A DNA stretch of 64,000 nt from positions 186,001 to 250,000 of the forward strand of contig NZ_OZ060377.1 in assembly GCF_964059075.1 (NCBI RefSeq). The letters are read 5' to 3'. Under the pieces are notes generated by a model. The model ran no database searches and had not been told where the DNA came from. It saw only the letters and a program-made list of their open reading frames with translations. This document shows positions 30,392 to 41,248 of this stretch, piece by piece; the stretch's first letter is position 1, and every line of letters starts with the position of its first letter. The DNA comes from Buchnera aphidicola (Pterocallis alni) (GTDB lineage Bacteria > Pseudomonadota > Gammaproteobacteria > Enterobacterales > Enterobacteriaceae). A program made the position numbers and the translations under genes.

Positions 30392-31642
30392 ATGAAAAAT
30401 AAAAATTTTATTCAATATAATGATAAAAAAATATGGAACTATATTAAAAAAGAAACCGTTAGACAAGAAGAAAATATTCAACTCATCGCTTCTGAAAATT
30501 ATGCAAGTATTGCTGTCATGCAAGCACAAGGATCACATTTAACAAATAAATATGCAGAAGGGTACCCATATAAAAGATATTATGGAGGTTGTAAATATGT
30601 TGATGAAATTGAATTAATCGCTATCAATCGAGCTAAAAAATTATTTAATGCAGATTATGCCAATGTACAACCGCATTCTGGATCACAAGCTAATTTTGCG
30701 GTTTATTTGGCTTTATTAAAACCAGGAGATTTAATTTTAGGAATGGATTTATCACATGGGGGGCATTTAACACATGGGGCAACAGTAAATTTTTCTGGAA
30801 GATTATATAAATCTATGTCTTATGGATTAGATAAAAAAGGGAAAATTGACTATCAACAATTATTAAATACTGCCAAAAAATATAAACCTAAAATGATCAT
30901 AGGAGGATTTTCCTCTTTTTCAGGTATTATAGATTGGGAGAAAATGCGTCAAATAGCCAATATAGTCGGTGCATATCTAGTAATTGATATTGCTCATATT
31001 TCTGGATTAGTTGCTGCAAAACTATATCCTAATCCTATTGAATATGCTGATGTAGTAACATCTACTACACATAAAACACTAGGAGGGCCAAGAGGGGGTT
31101 TAATTTTATCAAAAAATCAAGATGATACATTTTATAAAAAATTAAATTCTTCTGTTTTCCCAGGAAGTCAAGGAGGACCATTGATGCATATTATCGCAGC
31201 TAAAGCTATTGCTTTTAAAGAAGCAATATATCCAGAATATCAAATGTATCAAAAACAGGTATTAAAAAATGCTAAAGTTATGACTCAAACTTTTATACAA
31301 GCAGGTTTTAATATTGTATCAGGAGGGACAAAAAACCATTTATTTGTAATTGATTTAGTCAATAAGAAAGTCACTGGAAAAAATATAGAAAAATCTTTAG
31401 GATTAGCTAATATTATTGTTAATAAAAATTCTATACCAAATGATTTACAAAATCCTTTTGTTACATCTGGTATTAGAATAGGAACTCCTGCTATTACTAG
31501 AAGAGGTTTCAAAGAATTAGAATGTATAACTATAACAAAATGGATAATAAACATAATTAATAATTATAAAAATATTAATCTAATATCAGATATAAAGAAA
31601 AAAGTATTAAAATTGTGTAAAAATTATCCAGTATACAAATAA
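30392..31642 (+). CDS. glyA: Serine hydroxymethyltransferase
   Basis: PLP enzyme interconverting serine and glycine and loading tetrahydrofolate with one-carbon units. 416 aa, E. coli 417. [29 protein letters not shown] is contiguous in the protein; the PLP Lys is K228 in [23 protein letters not shown] and [11 protein letters not shown] are conserved. Its glycine product and one-carbon units feed purine synthesis (purB). A perfect stem-loop follows the stop at 31651-31680. Confidence 0.98.
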   Translation: MKNKNFIQYNDKKIWNYIKKETVRQEENIQLIASENYASIAVMQAQGSHLTNKYAEGYPYKRYYGGCKYVDEIELIAINRAKKLFNADYANVQPHSGSQANFAVYLALLKPGDLILGMDLSHGGHLTHGATVNFSGRLYKSMSYGLDKKGKIDYQQLLNTAKKYKPKMIIGGFSSFSGIIDWEKMRQIANIVGAYLVIDIAHISGLVAAKLYPNPIEYADVVTSTTHKTLGGPRGGLILSKNQDDTFYKKLNSSVFPGSQGGPLMHIIAAKAIAFKEAIYPEYQMYQKQVLKNAKVMTQTFIQAGFNIVSGGTKNHLFVIDLVNKKVTGKNIEKSLGLANIIVNKNSIPNDLQNPFVTSGIRIGTPAITRRGFKELECITITKWIINIINNYKNINLISDIKKKVLKLCKNYPVYK

Positions 31643-31650
31643 ATAATTAT

Positions 31651-31680
31651 AATATAGTTATGAATATACATAACTATATT
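31651..31680. terminator. Stem-loop between convergent glyA and bioD
   Basis: Perfect 12-bp stem AATATAGTTATG / CATAACTATATT with a six-base loop. It lies between two convergent stops, so it may end transcripts from both sides, but it is AT-rich and lacks a strong T run. Confidence 0.5.
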
Positions 31681-31700
31681 AAATATTTTACTCAATTAAT

Positions 31701-32375
31701 TTAATAAGGTAGTTTTATTTTTATATTTGTATTTTTTGTAATATATTTTTTTCCTAAAAACGGTATTGTTCCTAAAAAAGGTGCTTTAATAAATTTTTTT
31801 ATAGTATCAAGATATTCTATAAAATATTCTGTATTATTAGATAAACAATTAGCAAACCACCCTGAAAATTTTAATTTTTCTTTGATAATTAATTGGTAGG
31901 TTAAAATAGCATGATTAATACATCCTAATTTTATTCCAACAACTAATATAACAGGTAAATTTTCTTTTTTAATCCAATTTGATAATGTTAAATATTTACA
32001 AATAGGTGTATAAAAACCCCCAATTCCTTCTATCACAATCCAATTAGATTTTTGTTGAATTATACTTAATCTATGAGATAAAGTTGTCAAATTTATCAAT
32101 TGATTTGCTTGTTTCATTAAAATACTAGGAGGCCCAGTATGATATAAAGAGAATGGATTGATAGTATTATATGCAAATTTTTCTGTACTATGATTTTTTA
32201 ATAGTAAAACATCATTATTACAATATCCCGTATTAGTTTTAATACAACCACTAGAAATAGGTTTATACCCTGCTGTACAAAAACCCATTTTTTTTGCTTT
32301 ATTTAATAATAAAATAGATACAGTTGTTTTACCAATATTTGTATCCGTTCCAGTAATAAACCATTTTTTTATCAT
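31701..32375 (-). CDS. bioD: Dethiobiotin synthetase
   Basis: ATP-dependent ring closure of diaminopelargonate to dethiobiotin. 224 aa from Met at 32375, E. coli 225. MIKKWFITGTDTNIGKTTVS aligns with the E. coli N-terminus and holds the P-loop; the upstream Met at 32435 in frame would add an unmatched 20 residues. AGYKPISSGC, VIEGIGGFYTP and VVGIKLGCINHA are conserved. 85 bases downstream of bioB on the same strand; a hairpin lies between them. Confidence 0.95.
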   Translation of the reverse strand: MIKKWFITGTDTNIGKTTVSILLLNKAKKMGFCTAGYKPISSGCIKTNTGYCNNDVLLLKNHSTEKFAYNTINPFSLYHTGPPSILMKQANQLINLTTLSHRLSIIQQKSNWIVIEGIGGFYTPICKYLTLSNWIKKENLPVILVVGIKLGCINHAILTYQLIIKEKLKFSGWFANCLSNNTEYFIEYLDTIKKFIKAPFLGTIPFLGKKYITKNTNIKIKLPY

Positions 32376-32409
32376 ATGTATATATATTTTATCTAAATAA
32401 AAATTTACA

Positions 32410-32430
32410 CTACCTACTAATAATAGGTAG
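32410..32430 (-). other. Stem-loop between bioB and bioD
   Basis: CTACCTA (32410-32416) pairs perfectly with TAGGTAG (32424-32430) across a seven-base loop. It has more GC than the surroundings. On the minus strand it is followed by TGTAAATTTTTATTT, so it could be a weak terminator or attenuator after bioB, or an RNA-stabilising element. Confidence 0.45.
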
Positions 32431-32460
32431 CACATTGCTGATCATAAAATATATTTTATA

Positions 32461-33477
32461 TTAATTTATAGCAGCATTATAATAGTTGATATTATTATTG
32501 ATATTGAATTTTTTTTTATGATTAACATAATTTAAAAATGCATTTTTAGAATATATACCCAATTTTTTAAATAATTTTTTATCCTTTTTTTGTGAAGAAT
32601 TAGTTGTAGTTAATAATTTACAACCATAAAAAATAGAATTTGCTCCAGCAAGAAAACACATTGCTTGCATAGTTTCATACATATGTTCTCGACCAGCAGA
32701 AAGACGTATATAAGATTTAGGCATCATAATTCTAGTAATAGCAATAGTTTTAATAAAATCAAAATCATGTATTTTAGTATTGTTCTCCATAGGTGTTCCT
32801 GGTATTTTAACTAACATATTAATAGGAACACTATCAGGTATTTTTTTTAAATTAGATAATTCTAACAGTAATTTCGCTCTATCTGTTGTATTTTCTCCCA
32901 ACCCTAATATCCCTCCAGAACACACTTTAATTCCAGATTGACTGACAATTTCTAGTGTATGTAATCTTTCTTCGTATGTTCTAGTAGTAATAATTTTTTT
33001 ATACATTTCTGGAGAAGTATCTAAATTATGATTATAAAAATCTAATCCAGCATCAAATAATTGTTTTGCTTGTTCTATATTAATTGAACCTAAAGTCATA
33101 CATGTTTCCATACCCATATTTTTAATTTTTTTAATTATTTTAATTAAATAAGGCATATCTTTTGCTTTAGGGTTTCTCCAAGCAGCTCCCATACAAAATC
33201 TATTTGATCCTGCATTTTTAGCATGTTGTGCTTTTGCAATCACTTTTTTAATATTTAATAATTTTTCTGATTTTAAATCAGTTTTATATCTTGAACTTTG
33301 TGCACAATATTGACAATCTTCTGGGCATAAACCTGTTTTAATTGATAATAAAGTACTAATTTGCATTTCACTGGGATTAAAATATTTCCTATGAATGTTT
33401 TGTGCAGTATATATTAAATCAATTAATGGTTTCTTAAATAATAAATTTACTTCTTCTAGTTTCCATTTTCTTTTCAT
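32461..33477 (-). CDS. bioB: Biotin synthase
   Basis: Radical SAM enzyme inserting sulfur into dethiobiotin. 338 aa, E. coli 346. Cluster motif C51-PED-C55-QY-C58 in [17 protein letters not shown]. Further conserved boxes: [21 protein letters not shown], and the second-cluster region with RLSAGREHM and [16 protein letters not shown] at 33477. Divergent from bioA across 71 bases, the classic bio arrangement. Confidence 0.97.
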   Translation of the reverse strand: MKRKWKLEEVNLLFKKPLIDLIYTAQNIHRKYFNPSEMQISTLLSIKTGLCPEDCQYCAQSSRYKTDLKSEKLLNIKKVIAKAQHAKNAGSNRFCMGAAWRNPKAKDMPYLIKIIKKIKNMGMETCMTLGSINIEQAKQLFDAGLDFYNHNLDTSPEMYKKIITTRTYEERLHTLEIVSQSGIKVCSGGILGLGENTTDRAKLLLELSNLKKIPDSVPINMLVKIPGTPMENNTKIHDFDFIKTIAITRIMMPKSYIRLSAGREHMYETMQAMCFLAGANSIFYGCKLLTTTNSSQKKDKKLFKKLGIYSKNAFLNYVNHKKKFNINNNINYYNAAIN

Positions 33478-33548
33478 GGTATATCCTATTTATTATTTTA
33501 TCTTAAAACAGTTTATACTAAAAATATTTTAAACGTTAATACAAAACA

Positions 33549-34838
33549 ATGAAAAAAAATAATTTTATCTTTGATTTACAACATATCTGGCATCCTTATG
33601 AATCTATGATTAAACCATTACCATGTTATATGGTTACTGAAGCTTCTGGAATACACTTAAAATTACAAAGTGGAATAAAAATAATTGATGGCATGTCTTC
33701 TTGGTGGTCAAATATACATGGTTATAATAATATAGAATTAAATAATGCAATGAAAAAACAAATTAATAAGATGTCTCATATAATGTTTGGAGGTATAACT
33801 CATAACCCTGCTATCAAATTGTGTAAAAAATTAATCAATATTTTACCAAAAAAGTTAGAGTGTATTTTTTTATGTGATTCAGGTTCTGTTTCAATAGAAG
33901 TAGCTATGAAAATGGCAATACAATATTGGAATATTTCAAAAAATCCAAAGAAAAAATTTTTAACAATTCATAACGGATACCATGGAGATACATTTTTAGC
34001 AATGTCAATATGTGATCCAATTAATTCTATGCATAGTATATATGAACATATTTTACCAAAACAATTATTTGCTAAACAACCAAAGATATCATATCATGAA
34101 AAATGGAATAATTATGATATCCATTCTTTTATTAAATTAATAGTAAAATTTAAGTCACAAATTGCAGCAGTAGTTATAGAACCTATCGTACAAGGTATAG
34201 GTGGTATGAAATTTTATCACCCAGAATATCTTAGACAAGTTCGATTGTTATGTAATATACATCATATTCCGCTCATTATAGATGAAATAGCAACTGGTTT
34301 TGGAAGAACAGGAAAAATGTTTGCCTATCAACATGCAAATATTGTACCAGATATATTATGTTTAGGAAAAGCATTAACAGGAGGTATGATGACTTTATCG
34401 GCTACTGTCACTAGTAAAAAAATTGCTAGTGTAATTAGTAATAGCAAACCATATAGATTAATGCATGGACCAACATTTATGGGTAATCCCCTTGCATGTA
34501 TCGCAGCAAGTAAAAATATTTCTATATTGAGTAATAATAATTGGAAAAAAAAAGTTAAAAAAATTGAAAAGTATCTAAAAAAAAAACTACTTATATTATC
34601 TAATCATCCTCGTATTGTAGAAATACGTATTTTAGGATCCATTGCAGTTATTGAATGTTATAATTTTATTAATATTAAATTAATGCAAAATTTTTTCGTT
34701 AATCATGGTGTATGGATTCGTCCTTTTAAAAAGATAATATATTTAACGCCCCCTTATATTATTAAATATTTTCATTTAAAAAAAATAATTATTGCCATAA
34801 CACATGCTATAAAAAATAATTTATTATTTTTAATATAA
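33549..34838 (+). CDS. bioA: Adenosylmethionine-8-amino-7-oxononanoate aminotransferase
   Basis: PLP aminotransferase making diaminopelargonate with SAM as amino donor. 429 aa as in E. coli. HIWHPYESM at the N-terminus, DGMSSWWSNIHGYNN, and the PLP Lys in LCLGKALTGGMMTLSA are conserved, as is HGPTFMGNPLACIAA. ATG at 33549. The bioA/bioB divergent gap has no recognisable BirA operator (no TTGTAAACC / GGTTTACAA pair), so biotin repression is probably lost. Confidence 0.97.
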   Translation: MKKNNFIFDLQHIWHPYESMIKPLPCYMVTEASGIHLKLQSGIKIIDGMSSWWSNIHGYNNIELNNAMKKQINKMSHIMFGGITHNPAIKLCKKLINILPKKLECIFLCDSGSVSIEVAMKMAIQYWNISKNPKKKFLTIHNGYHGDTFLAMSICDPINSMHSIYEHILPKQLFAKQPKISYHEKWNNYDIHSFIKLIVKFKSQIAAVVIEPIVQGIGGMKFYHPEYLRQVRLLCNIHHIPLIIDEIATGFGRTGKMFAYQHANIVPDILCLGKALTGGMMTLSATVTSKKIASVISNSKPYRLMHGPTFMGNPLACIAASKNISILSNNNWKKKVKKIEKYLKKKLLILSNHPRIVEIRILGSIAVIECYNFINIKLMQNFFVNHGVWIRPFKKIIYLTPPYIIKYFHLKKIIIAITHAIKNNLLFLI

Positions 34839-34883
34839 ACTATTACATTAAATAATTTTTAAAATATTACATAATATAAAATA

Positions 34884-34918
34884 TTATTACTATATTTAAA
34901 CATATAATATAGTAATAA
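34884..34918. terminator. Stem-loop between convergent bioA and pgl
   Basis: Perfect 13-bp stem (34884-34896 with 34906-34918, core TATTACTATATT / AATATAGTAATA) and a nine-base loop, followed on the plus strand by AAAAATTTTTT. Placed between two convergent stops, so a two-way terminator is plausible. Confidence 0.55.
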
Positions 34919-34952
34919 AAATTTTTTCTGTATAAGTACTTATATTAATATA

Positions 34953-35954
34953 CTATAATGTATTTATTGAAATCCATGTAGGTTGTTTACCAACTTTATA
35001 TTCAAATAATTGATTTAATGAACCATTATGCTTTACAATATTATATAATATAATAGTATTAGATTTTTGACCTGCACAAATTAAATATTTATCATTTTTG
35101 TCAATACAAAATGATTTAGGCTCTGCACATGTATGAAACTGATCAATCAATTCTAATTTATTATTAAAAATATGAAATCCAGTAATCGTATTGTGTAGTC
35201 TATCTGAGGCATACAAATATTTTCCACAAGAAGTAATATGAATATCTGCAGACCAAGCTTGTTGACTTACATTTTGTTTTTTAAATAAACTAATATTTTG
35301 TATGTTAATAATACACATATTTTGTTTATCTATTTTCCATACATCAATACTACCATTTAATTCATTCACACTATATAAATATTTTTTATTACTATGAATA
35401 GCCATGTGTCTTGGACCAGAATTATCTTTACATTGCACGTATTCAAGTAATTTTAATGTTATATTTTTTTTTTTAATATTATGTATATAATATAAATAAA
35501 TACGATTAGATAATAAAGATGGAACATAAATACATTTATTAAAATCATTAATATTAACAGAATGACAACCTTGAATATTATTAATAATTTGTATCAGTTT
35601 ATTAGGAAGATGATATTTATTAATCTGACTCATACTCATACAACCAGCATGATAGTAACCACAAAATAAAAATTTTTCTTCATCATCGCAAGATAAGTAA
35701 TTAGGGCTATAAGGAATAGTTGAAGATCCAATTTGTTTTAATGTTCCATCGATTAATATATCATACACTAAAATTTTATAATTTGGTCTCACCCCAATGT
35801 ATATTTTTTTTTTTTTTTTAAGTATAACTAATGGTTGTCCTTCTTGGAAGTTAGTATTTATAATTTGCTTTAAATACATTGTTCCATTTTGTAATAATTC
35901 CCATACTTCAATAGATTGATTTTTTGCAGTAACTATATACACTATTTGTTTCAT
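34953..35954 (-). CDS. pgl: 6-phosphogluconolactonase
   Basis: Hydrolyses 6-phosphogluconolactone, the step after Zwf. 333 aa, E. coli Pgl (YbhE) 331. Beta-propeller lactonase family: VYIVTAKNQSIEVWELLQNG opens the first blade (E. coli [20 protein letters not shown]), QEGQPLVI and GPRHMAIHSNKKYLYSVNEL are typical. A run of 16 T on the plus strand (35804-35819) encodes Lys codons in frame near residue 45. 40 bases downstream of mfd. Pairs functionally with zwf at 60586. Confidence 0.94.
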   Translation of the reverse strand: MKQIVYIVTAKNQSIEVWELLQNGTMYLKQIINTNFQEGQPLVILKKKKKIYIGVRPNYKILVYDILIDGTLKQIGSSTIPYSPNYLSCDDEEKFLFCGYYHAGCMSMSQINKYHLPNKLIQIINNIQGCHSVNINDFNKCIYVPSLLSNRIYLYYIHNIKKKNITLKLLEYVQCKDNSGPRHMAIHSNKKYLYSVNELNGSIDVWKIDKQNMCIINIQNISLFKKQNVSQQAWSADIHITSCGKYLYASDRLHNTITGFHIFNNKLELIDQFHTCAEPKSFCIDKNDKYLICAGQKSNTIILYNIVKHNGSLNQLFEYKVGKQPTWISINTL

Positions 35955-35994
35955 ATATAACCTAATAATATTTGAATAAATATAAATATATATT

Positions 35995-38049
35995 TTATTT
36001 TATTTGATGTTTTATTTTTTTTAAAAATTGCCATAACCATGTAATTCTTTCTATTTCATTAGAAATCACTTTAATAAAATAAAAAGAAAATACATCTTTT
36101 ATTTTCCACTCCTGTACTTCAGATTCAAATATTTTTAGTAAAATATTAGAATTAATTACACTACTAGTTTCATTAAATGCAATAATTCCATCATGGTTAT
36201 TGAATTCAACACTTTTAATTCCAAGATCGTTACATAATATCCTAATATTTGATATAATAAATAAATTTTCAGTTTCTTGAGGTAAAACACCAAAATTATC
36301 TATTAAATAAATTTTTAATTTTAGTAAATCATTTTTTTTATTTGATTCAAAAAATTTTTTATAAACATACAATCTAATATCCATATTAGAAATATAAGAT
36401 TCTGGTAAAATATTTGGAATAAATAATCTAACCTTAGGTTGGATATTTTTTAAAAGAGTAAGTGATAAAGAGGTATTTTGTTTAATTAAGAAAATAGTTT
36501 GTTGTAGTAATTCAACATATAAAGAAATTTCAATATTTTTACCATGCCCGCTTTGATTATATCCTAGTAATTCCCCCATACCCCTAATTTGTAAATCATG
36601 CATAGATAAATCAAAACCAGCACCGAAATTTTTAATTGATTCAATTGCTAATAATCTTTTTTTTCCATTAGAAGATATTTTTTTTATATCAGATATAAGT
36701 AACCAAGCATAAGCTTGAATATTAGATCTACCGACTCTACCTTTCATTTGATATAGTTGTGCTAAACCAAAAGAATCAGCATCTTCTATGATAATAGAAT
36801 TTACAGTAGGTATATCAATTCCTGTTTCAATAATAGTTGTACATATTAAAACATCAAATTTTTTTTCTTGAAAATGATACATAATTTTTTTTAATCTTGT
36901 GCTTTGAATTTTACCATGCCCGATTTTAAATGTTGCTTCTGGAATTAAATTCTGTAAAATAATTAACTTTTCTTTCAAATTTGTAATCTTATTACATATA
37001 TAATATACTTGTCCTTTTCTTTTAATTTCATTAACAATAATTTCCCGAATTAATTTTGTATTATATTTTTTAATAGCAATTTTTACAGGTAATCTGTTAA
37101 CTGGTGGAGTAGCTAAAATAGACAAATTTCTAATACCATGCATAGCCATATGAAGTGTTCTAGGTATTGGAGTAGCAGTTAAAGTTAAGATATCAATATT
37201 AGGAAATTGTTTTTTTATTTTTTCTTTTTGAGAAACCCCAAATCTATGTTCTTCATCAATAATTAACAAACCTAAATCATACCATAATACATTATTAAAT
37301 AAAATTTTATGTGTTGCAATTAAGATATTGGTATTACCTAATTTAATGTTTTCTATACAAGATATTTGGTCACATTTTGATTGAAATCTTGATAAAATAT
37401 CTACTTGCACAGGCCAATTTTTATAACGCTTTTGAAAAGTTTTATAATGTTGATGTGCTAATAATGTCGTAGGAACTAAAATAATTACTTGTTTTTTATT
37501 ACTTACAGCTACAAAAGAAGCTCTAATTGCTATTTCAGTTTTACCAAATCCTACATCTCCACACACTAATCTATCCATTGGAATAGATTTATTCATATCT
37601 TGTAAAACTTCATACATAGTTTTTTTTTGATCACAAGTCATTTCATAAGGAAAACTTTGACAAAATAATTGATATTTTTCTACATCTTGTTTAAAAGCAA
37701 AACCAGGCTGTGAAGTGCGATAGGCATGATTATCTAACAAATTTAATGCTATATCTTGTATATTTTTAAAAATTTTGTTTCTTTCATTAATCCATTTTTT
37801 ATTACCTAATTTATGCAATGATATTTTTTTATTATCTGTATTAAAAATATATTTCTTAATTAAATATACATGATGGATAGGAACATATAATTTGACATTA
37901 TCAGCATACAATATAGTGAAATATTCAGCCTGAATATTATTATCTTCTATTACAGTTAAACCTTTATATTGTCCAAGACCATGTTTTAAATGAATAACGA
38001 ATGAATTTATAGGAAACATATCAAAATTATTTAGTATCATAAATTCCAA
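35995..38049 (-). CDS. mfd: Mfd transcription-repair coupling factor, natural N-terminally reduced form
   Basis: Superfamily 2 translocase that pushes stalled RNA polymerase. 684 aa against 1148 in E. coli. It starts directly at the RNA-polymerase-interaction domain (FVIHLKHGLGQYKGLTVIE, E. coli VVHLEHGVGRYAGMTTLE) and lacks the UvrB-like and UvrA-binding N-terminal modules. Translocase motifs are all present: GDVGFGKTEIA (I), DEEHRFG (II), LTATPIPRT (III), CTTIIETGIDIPT (V), QMKGRVGRS (VI). The C-terminal domain is also kept. Only 175 bases separate it from gapA, so the N-terminal part is not hidden upstream. Reduced Mfd is known in Buchnera. A role in clearing stalled polymerase, without UvrA recruitment, is inference. 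Confidence 0.95.
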   Translation of the reverse strand: MEFMILNNFDMFPINSFVIHLKHGLGQYKGLTVIEDNNIQAEYFTILYADNVKLYVPIHHVYLIKKYIFNTDNKKISLHKLGNKKWINERNKIFKNIQDIALNLLDNHAYRTSQPGFAFKQDVEKYQLFCQSFPYEMTCDQKKTMYEVLQDMNKSIPMDRLVCGDVGFGKTEIAIRASFVAVSNKKQVIILVPTTLLAHQHYKTFQKRYKNWPVQVDILSRFQSKCDQISCIENIKLGNTNILIATHKILFNNVLWYDLGLLIIDEEHRFGVSQKEKIKKQFPNIDILTLTATPIPRTLHMAMHGIRNLSILATPPVNRLPVKIAIKKYNTKLIREIIVNEIKRKGQVYYICNKITNLKEKLIILQNLIPEATFKIGHGKIQSTRLKKIMYHFQEKKFDVLICTTIIETGIDIPTVNSIIIEDADSFGLAQLYQMKGRVGRSNIQAYAWLLISDIKKISSNGKKRLLAIESIKNFGAGFDLSMHDLQIRGMGELLGYNQSGHGKNIEISLYVELLQQTIFLIKQNTSLSLTLLKNIQPKVRLFIPNILPESYISNMDIRLYVYKKFFESNKKNDLLKLKIYLIDNFGVLPQETENLFIISNIRILCNDLGIKSVEFNNHDGIIAFNETSSVINSNILLKIFESEVQEWKIKDVFSFYFIKVISNEIERITWLWQFLKKIKHQIK

Positions 38050-38212
38050 TATTACATTTTTAAATTAAATTAATTTATTATAAGAATATAAGTAAAAATT
38101 TTTTATAAAAAATTCATTGAATAAAATATTTACAAAAAAATATAATTTACTTATAATGAATAAAAATATTTTGCGATATTTTATGATATCCAATTCAATA
38201 AATAATACTTAA

Positions 38213-39223
<1,011 letters not shown>

Positions 39224-39238
39224 TTATTAATTAAAAAT

Positions 39239-39278
39239 AACAGCATATGTAATTTATTAAAAATTATTACATGCTGTT
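39239..39278. terminator. Stem-loop after gapA
   Basis: AACAGCAT then TGTAAT on the left (39239-39253, two extra bases bulged) pairs with ATTACATGCTGTT on the right (39266-39278). It lies 15 bases after the gapA stop, between convergent gapA and fldA. No long T run follows on either side. Confidence 0.55.
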
Positions 39279-39421
39279 ATCATTCAATGTATTTATAAAT
39301 TATTTTAATTACTTTTTTAATATATAATATATATAATACATAATTATAATCATACAAAAAAATCATTCAGTAAATAAAAAAATCAAAGTATATTATTATT
39401 ACAATAATAGATATATCTATT

Positions 39422-39961
39422 CTATAAATTAATATTATATACTTTATTCATACTGTGTAACTCTATAAAAACATTTTTTAACCATGTGTTAATTCTTTCA
39501 TCACTAAGTGATTGTTGTCTATCTTCATCAATAGCTAAACCGACAAAATAATCTTTATCTAATAAAGCTTTAGAAGATTCAAAGTTATACCCCTCTGTTG
39601 ACCATTTCCCAATTACAACTCCATTTTTTTGTTTTATAATATTATATATAATTCCCATTCCATCACAAAAATATTCACTATAATCCTCTTGATCCCCACA
39701 ACCAAATAAAGCTATTATTTTATTTTGAAAATTTATTTTTTTTAATGTAGGTAAAAATTCATCCCAATCACATTGCACTTCACCGTAATACCAAGTTGGT
39801 ATACCAAACATTAAGACATCAAATTTATTTATATCTTTTGGTTTGACATTAGAAATATCATATAATTCAGATGTATTTGCACCAATTTTATTATAAATAA
39901 TTTTAGCAATTTTTTCTGTATTACCAGTATCACTTCCAAAAAAAATACCTATTTTATTCAT
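39422..39961 (-). CDS. fldA: Flavodoxin 1
   Basis: FMN electron carrier that serves radical SAM enzymes. 179 aa from Met at 39961, E. coli 176. GAGGAAG lies just upstream of this ATG, and [17 protein letters not shown] aligns with the E. coli start, so the Met at 40000 is rejected. FMN loops: GSDTGNTE (phosphate), [15 protein letters not shown] (W loop) and [18 protein letters not shown] (Y loop). Likely reductant for LipA, BioB and RlmN in this window, by analogy with E. coli. Confidence 0.97.
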   Translation of the reverse strand: MNKIGIFFGSDTGNTEKIAKIIYNKIGANTSELYDISNVKPKDINKFDVLMFGIPTWYYGEVQCDWDEFLPTLKKINFQNKIIALFGCGDQEDYSEYFCDGMGIIYNIIKQKNGVVIGKWSTEGYNFESSKALLDKDYFVGLAIDEDRQQSLSDERINTWLKNVFIELHSMNKVYNINL

Positions 39962-40409
39962 CTTTCTTCCTCTATTTTGTATAAAATATTTCAGTAACAT
40001 TAAATAATCATAAAAATAAGTTATATCATAATTATAATCAATTTATATAATAAAAATATAATATATTAAAATATACATTCATTATATATAAAATAATTTA
40101 ATATAAATGCATATATTGATATTAAAATACTGTCAATTATAAAGAATCATTATATTCAATTAATAAAAAATATATTTCATATTTTCATTCTTTATGTAAA
40201 AATAAAATAATATCTATTATTATATTTGTTTATATTAATAATCAAATATATATAATAAAAAAATATATGTATATAAAATTAAATAATATCAATGTATATA
40301 TTATAAATAAATACATTTTATACAATAAAAAATATATTTATTATGTAATAAATATTATATATATCTATAAAATATATTATTATATAAATAAATATGTATC
40401 AGGTTATTA
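39962..40409. other. Gene-free fldA / ybgI spacer
   Basis: 448 bases of extreme AT richness between divergent genes. I see no ORF, RNA gene or family motif. Other Buchnera have a photolyase gene (phrB) around here, as I recall; no photolyase remnant is readable. Confidence 0.6.
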
Positions 40410-41153
40410 ATGAATAACTATCAACTAGAACACATAATTAATAATAAACTTAAATCAAAATATATTAAAGATATTATTCCGAATGGAATGCAAATAGAAG
40501 GTTCAAGTAATATAACAAAAATTATTACTGGAGTTAGTATATGCCAAAAACTAATAGATATATCAATTTTTCATCAAGCACAAGCAATTATTGTACATCA
40601 CGGTTTTTTTTGGATGAATGAACAACAAAATATTATACAAAATAAAAGAAAAAGATTAAAATCTATATTATATAATAATATCAATGTATACAATTGGCAT
40701 CTCCCTTTAGATATACATCCTCAATTAGGTAATAATGCACAAATAGCAAAAAAATTAAATATTAAAATTTTAGGCCATGATTCAAGTATAGTAAGTTGGG
40801 GTAAGTTAAAAAAACCTAAAACAGTGAAAAAATTTTTTAATAAAATTGAATTAATATTTAATAGAAAACCTGTATGTTTTCAGCATAGTAAAAACAATAT
40901 TATTAAAAATATTGCCTGGTGTAGCGGAAAAGGACAAAAATTTATTAATATAGCTCACAAATTAAAAATGGATGCTTTTTTAACCGGGGAAATATCAGAA
41001 GAAGTCATGCATTATGCATATGAAAATCATATTCATTTTTTTTCCATAGGACATTATGTGAGTGAAAAATTTGGTATACAAGCCTTAGGTGAATGGATCG
41101 AAAAAAAATTAAACATTAACACAAAATTTATTGATATTCATAATCCAATATAA
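40410..41153 (+). CDS. ybgI: Nif3/YbgI-family metal-binding protein
   Basis: 247 aa as in E. coli YbgI. Member of the Nif3 (GTP cyclohydrolase 1 type 2-like) family, hexameric di-metal proteins of unsettled function. Start MNNYQLEHIINNKLKSKYI fits E. coli. Metal-site motifs: IVHHGFFWMNE (two His), WHLPLDIHPQLGNN, and near the C-terminus TGEISEEVMHYAYEN with GHYVSEKFGIQALGEWI. Follows a 0.45-kb empty spacer; sucA starts 95 bases later. Confidence 0.93.
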   Translation: MNNYQLEHIINNKLKSKYIKDIIPNGMQIEGSSNITKIITGVSICQKLIDISIFHQAQAIIVHHGFFWMNEQQNIIQNKRKRLKSILYNNINVYNWHLPLDIHPQLGNNAQIAKKLNIKILGHDSSIVSWGKLKKPKTVKKFFNKIELIFNRKPVCFQHSKNNIIKNIAWCSGKGQKFINIAHKLKMDAFLTGEISEEVMHYAYENHIHFFSIGHYVSEKFGIQALGEWIEKKLNINTKFIDIHNPI

Positions 41154-41248
41154 TATCAAACAATATAGTATTATATGTGAGCATAAAAATATCATTAATA
41201 ATAAAATAAATATTTAATAAATATATTATAAGTAATATAAAGGTACAT

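Noticed and set aside
32376..32435. Upstream Met for bioD
   Set aside because: It includes the hairpin region and adds residues without homology.
33478..33548. BirA operator between bioB and bioA
   Set aside because: No TTGTAAACC / GGTTTACAA-type palindrome is present.
39962..40000. Upstream Met for fldA
   Set aside because: The Met at 39961 has GAGGAAG before it and matches flavodoxin; the extension does not.
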